DNA from: JAJZJT01 sp049964655 | Lineage (GTDB): Bacteria > Actinomycetota > Acidimicrobiia > Acidimicrobiales > RAAP-2 | Reading direction: 5' to 3' | Length of the DNA stretch: 23,250 nucleotides | Assembly: GCA_049964655.1 (NCBI GenBank) | Contig: JBMFXC010000039.1 | Coordinates: 1 to 23,250 of the forward strand | Part shown: piece by piece, positions 21,119 through 23,250 of the stretch | Position numbering within the stretch: position 1 is the stretch's first letter | How the letters are laid out: every line of letters begins with the position of its first letter | The notes under the pieces: model-generated | Databases searched by the model: none | The model's input: only the letters and a program-made list of their open reading frames with translations | What the model was told of the DNA's origin: nothing | Position numbers and translations under genes: made by a program

Positions 21119-23155
21119 ATGAGCGACGAGCCACGCACCACTTCCACCCGTTCGGCGAGGGGCCACCCGACCGACAGGGTCGAGCGCGACCGGCCCTGGG
21201 TGATGCGGACGTACTCGGGACACTCGACGGCGAAGGCGTCCAACGAGCTCTACCGGACCAACCTGGCCAAGGGGCAGACCGGTCTGTCGATCGCCTTCGA
21301 CCTCCCCACGCAGATTGGCTACGACCCCGACGCGCCACAGGCCGCCGGCGAGGTCGGCAAGGTCGGCGTGCCCGTCGCCCACCTGGGTCACATGCGCGAG
21401 CTGCTCGAGGGCATCCCGGTCGAGACGATGAACACGTCGATGACCATCAACGCCACCGCTGCCTGGCTCCTCGCCCTCTACATCGCCAACGCCGAGGAGC
21501 GCGGGGTCGACCCTGTCGTGCTGTCGGGCACGACGCAGAACGACATCGTGAAGGAGTACCTCTCACGCGGCACCTTCATCTTCCCGCCGCTGCCCAGCCG
21601 GCGGCTCACCGTCGACACGATCGCTTACACGGTGCGCCACGTCCCCAAGTGGAACCCCATCAACGTCTGCAGCTACCACTTGCAGGAGGCGGGGGCGACC
21701 CCGACACAGGAGATCGCCTTCGCCCTGGCCACCGCCATCGGCGTCCTCGACGCGGTGCGCGAGTCGGGACAGGTCGCCGACGACGAACTTCCTTCGGTGG
21801 TCGGGCGCATCTCGTTCTTCTGCAACGCCGGGGTCCGCTTCGTCGAGGAGACGTGCAAGATGCGGGCGTTCACGGCGCTGTGGGACCGCATCTGCTCCGA
21901 GCGCTACGGGGTGGCCGACGAGAAGCTGCGCCGGTTCCGCTACGGGGTGCAGGTCAACTCGCTGGGACTGACCGAGGCCCAGCCCGAGAACAACGTCCCC
22001 CGCATCGTCCTCGAGGCCCTCGGGGTCACGCTGTCCAAGCGCGCCCGGGCCCGGGCGCTCCAGCTGCCGGCATGGAACGAGGCCCTCGGCCTGCCCCGTC
22101 CCTGGGACCAGCAGTGGTCGTTGCGCATCCAGCAGATCCTCGCCTTCGAGTCCGACCTGCTCGAGTACGGCGACATCTTCGACGGATCGAAGGTCATCGA
22201 GGCCAAGACGGCCGAACTGGTCGAGTCGGCGGAGGCCGAGCTCGACGACGTGCTCGCCATGGGCGGAGCCTTCGAGGCCATCGACGAGCTGAAGTCCCGT
22301 CTCGTCGGCAGCCAGGCGGAACGGGTCCGCCGCATCGAGACCGGCGAGCTGAAGGTCGTCGGGGTCAACTGCTTCACCGAGACGGCCGACTCACCGCTCG
22401 CCCCGGCCGCCGGGGACGGGACGGCCAGTGTGGTGAAAGTCGACCCGGCCGTCGAGGCTGAGCTGCGAGCAGACGTGGCCGCCTGGCGTTCCGCTCGCGA
22501 CGAGCCGGCTCTTCGCCGGGCCCTCGACGCGGTCAAGCGGGCCGCCGAGTCGGGCGAGAACATCATGCCGGCGTCGATCGCCCTGGCCCACGCCGGAGGC
22601 ACGACCGGCGAGTGGGCTGCTGCGCTGCGCGACGTGTTCGGCGAGTACCGGGCCCCCACTGGCGTCGGGGGCGGCGTCGGCCGCCGTGGCGCCGAGCTGA
22701 AGACCGCGCTCGAGCGGACCCGGGCCCTTGCCGCCCAGGCGGGCGGACCTCCCCGGCTGCTTGTGGCCAAGCCCGGCCTGGACGGCCACTCGAACGGCGC
22801 CGAGCAGATCGCGGTGGCCGCTCGGGATGCCGGCTTCGAGGTCGTCTACCAGGGCATCCGGCTCTCTCCCGCCGAGATCGCCGCTGCGGCTCGCGACGAG
22901 GACGTCGACGTGGTCGGCATCTCGATCCTGTCGGGGAGCCACCTCGAGCTCGTCCCCGAAGTGGTCGACCAGCTCCGCGCTGCCGGCGTCGACGCCCCGG
23001 TCGTCGTGGGCGGGATCATCCCGCCCGAGGACGCTGCCGTGCTCGAAGCCCACGGCGTGGCCCGCGTCTACACGCCGAAGGACTTCGCCATCGGCGAGAT
23101 GATGGCCGAGCTGGCCGAGCTGGCCGGCCAGCACCGAGCGGCGCTGCGCAGCTGA
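21119..23155 (+). CDS. meaA: ethylmalonyl-CoA mutase (MeaA/Ecm), single chain
   Basis: A 678-residue coenzyme B12-dependent acyl-CoA mutase with both the TIM-barrel substrate domain (about 25-530) and the C-terminal cobalamin domain in one chain. Barrel motifs include RTYSGHSTAKASNELYRTNL, GLSIAFDLPTQIGYD, MNTSMTINATA and QVNSLGLTEAQPENNVPRI. The cobalamin domain carries DxHxxG at D555-H557-G560 (GLDGHSNG), SILSGSH and VVGGIIPPED. Length and wording match MeaA of Streptomyces and Methylobacterium, which turns (2R)-ethylmalonyl-CoA into methylsuccinyl-CoA in the ethylmalonyl-CoA pathway; methylmalonyl-CoA mutase alpha chains are longer and read differently in the barrel. Crotonyl-CoA carboxylase/reductase is not in the window. 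The start is ATG 21119 with GAGGAGA about 8 nt upstream. An isobutyryl-type mutase is a less likely alternative. Confidence 0.92.
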   Translation: MSDEPRTTSTRSARGHPTDRVERDRPWVMRTYSGHSTAKASNELYRTNLAKGQTGLSIAFDLPTQIGYDPDAPQAAGEVGKVGVPVAHLGHMRELLEGIPVETMNTSMTINATAAWLLALYIANAEERGVDPVVLSGTTQNDIVKEYLSRGTFIFPPLPSRRLTVDTIAYTVRHVPKWNPINVCSYHLQEAGATPTQEIAFALATAIGVLDAVRESGQVADDELPSVVGRISFFCNAGVRFVEETCKMRAFTALWDRICSERYGVADEKLRRFRYGVQVNSLGLTEAQPENNVPRIVLEALGVTLSKRARARALQLPAWNEALGLPRPWDQQWSLRIQQILAFESDLLEYGDIFDGSKVIEAKTAELVESAEAELDDVLAMGGAFEAIDELKSRLVGSQAERVRRIETGELKVVGVNCFTETADSPLAPAAGDGTASVVKVDPAVEAELRADVAAWRSARDEPALRRALDAVKRAAESGENIMPASIALAHAGGTTGEWAAALRDVFGEYRAPTGVGGGVGRRGAELKTALERTRALAAQAGGPPRLLVAKPGLDGHSNGAEQIAVAARDAGFEVVYQGIRLSPAEIAAAARDEDVDVVGISILSGSHLELVPEVVDQLRAAGVDAPVVVGGIIPPEDAAVLEAHGVARVYTPKDFAIGEMMAELAELAGQHRAALRS

Positions 23156-23160
23156 GGGCT

Positions 23161-23179
23161 CGGGCCTGGCGTCGGCCCG
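23161..23179 (+). terminator. hairpin after meaA
   Basis: CGGGCC-TGGCGTC-GGCCCG, a perfect 6-bp stem with 7-base loop, five bases after the meaA stop. No T-run. The last 70 bases of the window hold only another small inverted repeat (GGCCG at 23229, CGGCC at 23241). Confidence 0.4.
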
Positions 23180-23250
23180 CCGAACCCGGCCAAGACCCCA
23201 GGCCTCCACCACCCGCCCGACGCCCGGAGGCCGCCTTGGACGGCCGCTAG

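Overview
This window looks like a chromosomal segment of a high-GC actinobacterium, most likely from the Acidimicrobiia or a neighbouring class. The reasons are the very high G+C, strong third-position GC, many GTG starts, a DapC-type lysC-asd pair, an ethylmalonyl-CoA mutase of actinobacterial type and a large share of apparently leaderless genes; the class-level placement is inference. Two runs of exactly 100 N (4984-5083 and 19736-19835) mark it as a scaffold, probably from a metagenome. I see no RNA gene, CRISPR array, transposase or phage gene.

Layout. 1-1736 (minus): a lipoprotein solute-binding protein and the start of its ABC permease, cut by the window edge. 1945-3517: a GtrA-type membrane protein (minus) and, divergently, acyl-CoA thioesterase II (plus). 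3603-9227 (all minus): citrate synthase, a secreted or anchored low-complexity protein interrupted by the first gap, a UDP-sulfoquinovose synthase homologue, and an ammonium transporter in which the first pore histidine is glutamate. 9357-10822 (minus): RmuC, preceded by a possible 25-residue coupled reading frame. 10823-11271: a gene-poor divergent region full of short tandem repeats and a pair of 15-bp direct repeats. 11272-13546 (plus): a LuxR-type regulator with a degenerate GGDEF-like N-terminus, then a PhoU-like protein. 13611-15906 (minus): aspartate-semialdehyde dehydrogenase and aspartate kinase, the latter with a strong internal ribosome binding site that predicts a separate beta subunit. 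16053-17585 (plus): two cyclophilins, one membrane-anchored and one cytoplasmic. 17633-19998 (minus): a peptidase S51 homologue and an alpha/beta hydrolase that crosses the second gap. 20087-23155 (plus): 3-hydroxybutyryl-CoA dehydrogenase and ethylmalonyl-CoA mutase.

How it fits together. The metabolic genes are housekeeping: acetyl-CoA entry to the TCA cycle (gltA), C4 acyl-CoA and ethylmalonyl-CoA chemistry (hbd, meaA), the aspartate family of amino acids (lysC, asd), ammonium uptake (amt) and sulfolipid head-group synthesis (sqdB). I do not see an obvious new multi-gene system. The most useful signals are structural. First, the second gap is probably an artefact: the two contig ends share 55 identical bases, and merging them restores one uninterrupted hydrolase gene with an N-terminal 11-residue repeat. 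Second, eight genes have a TANNNT box exactly 7 or 8 nt before the start codon, as expected for leaderless transcripts, which helps to fix their starts. Third, short tandem repeats recur in intergenic DNA, across stop codons and at both assembly gaps.
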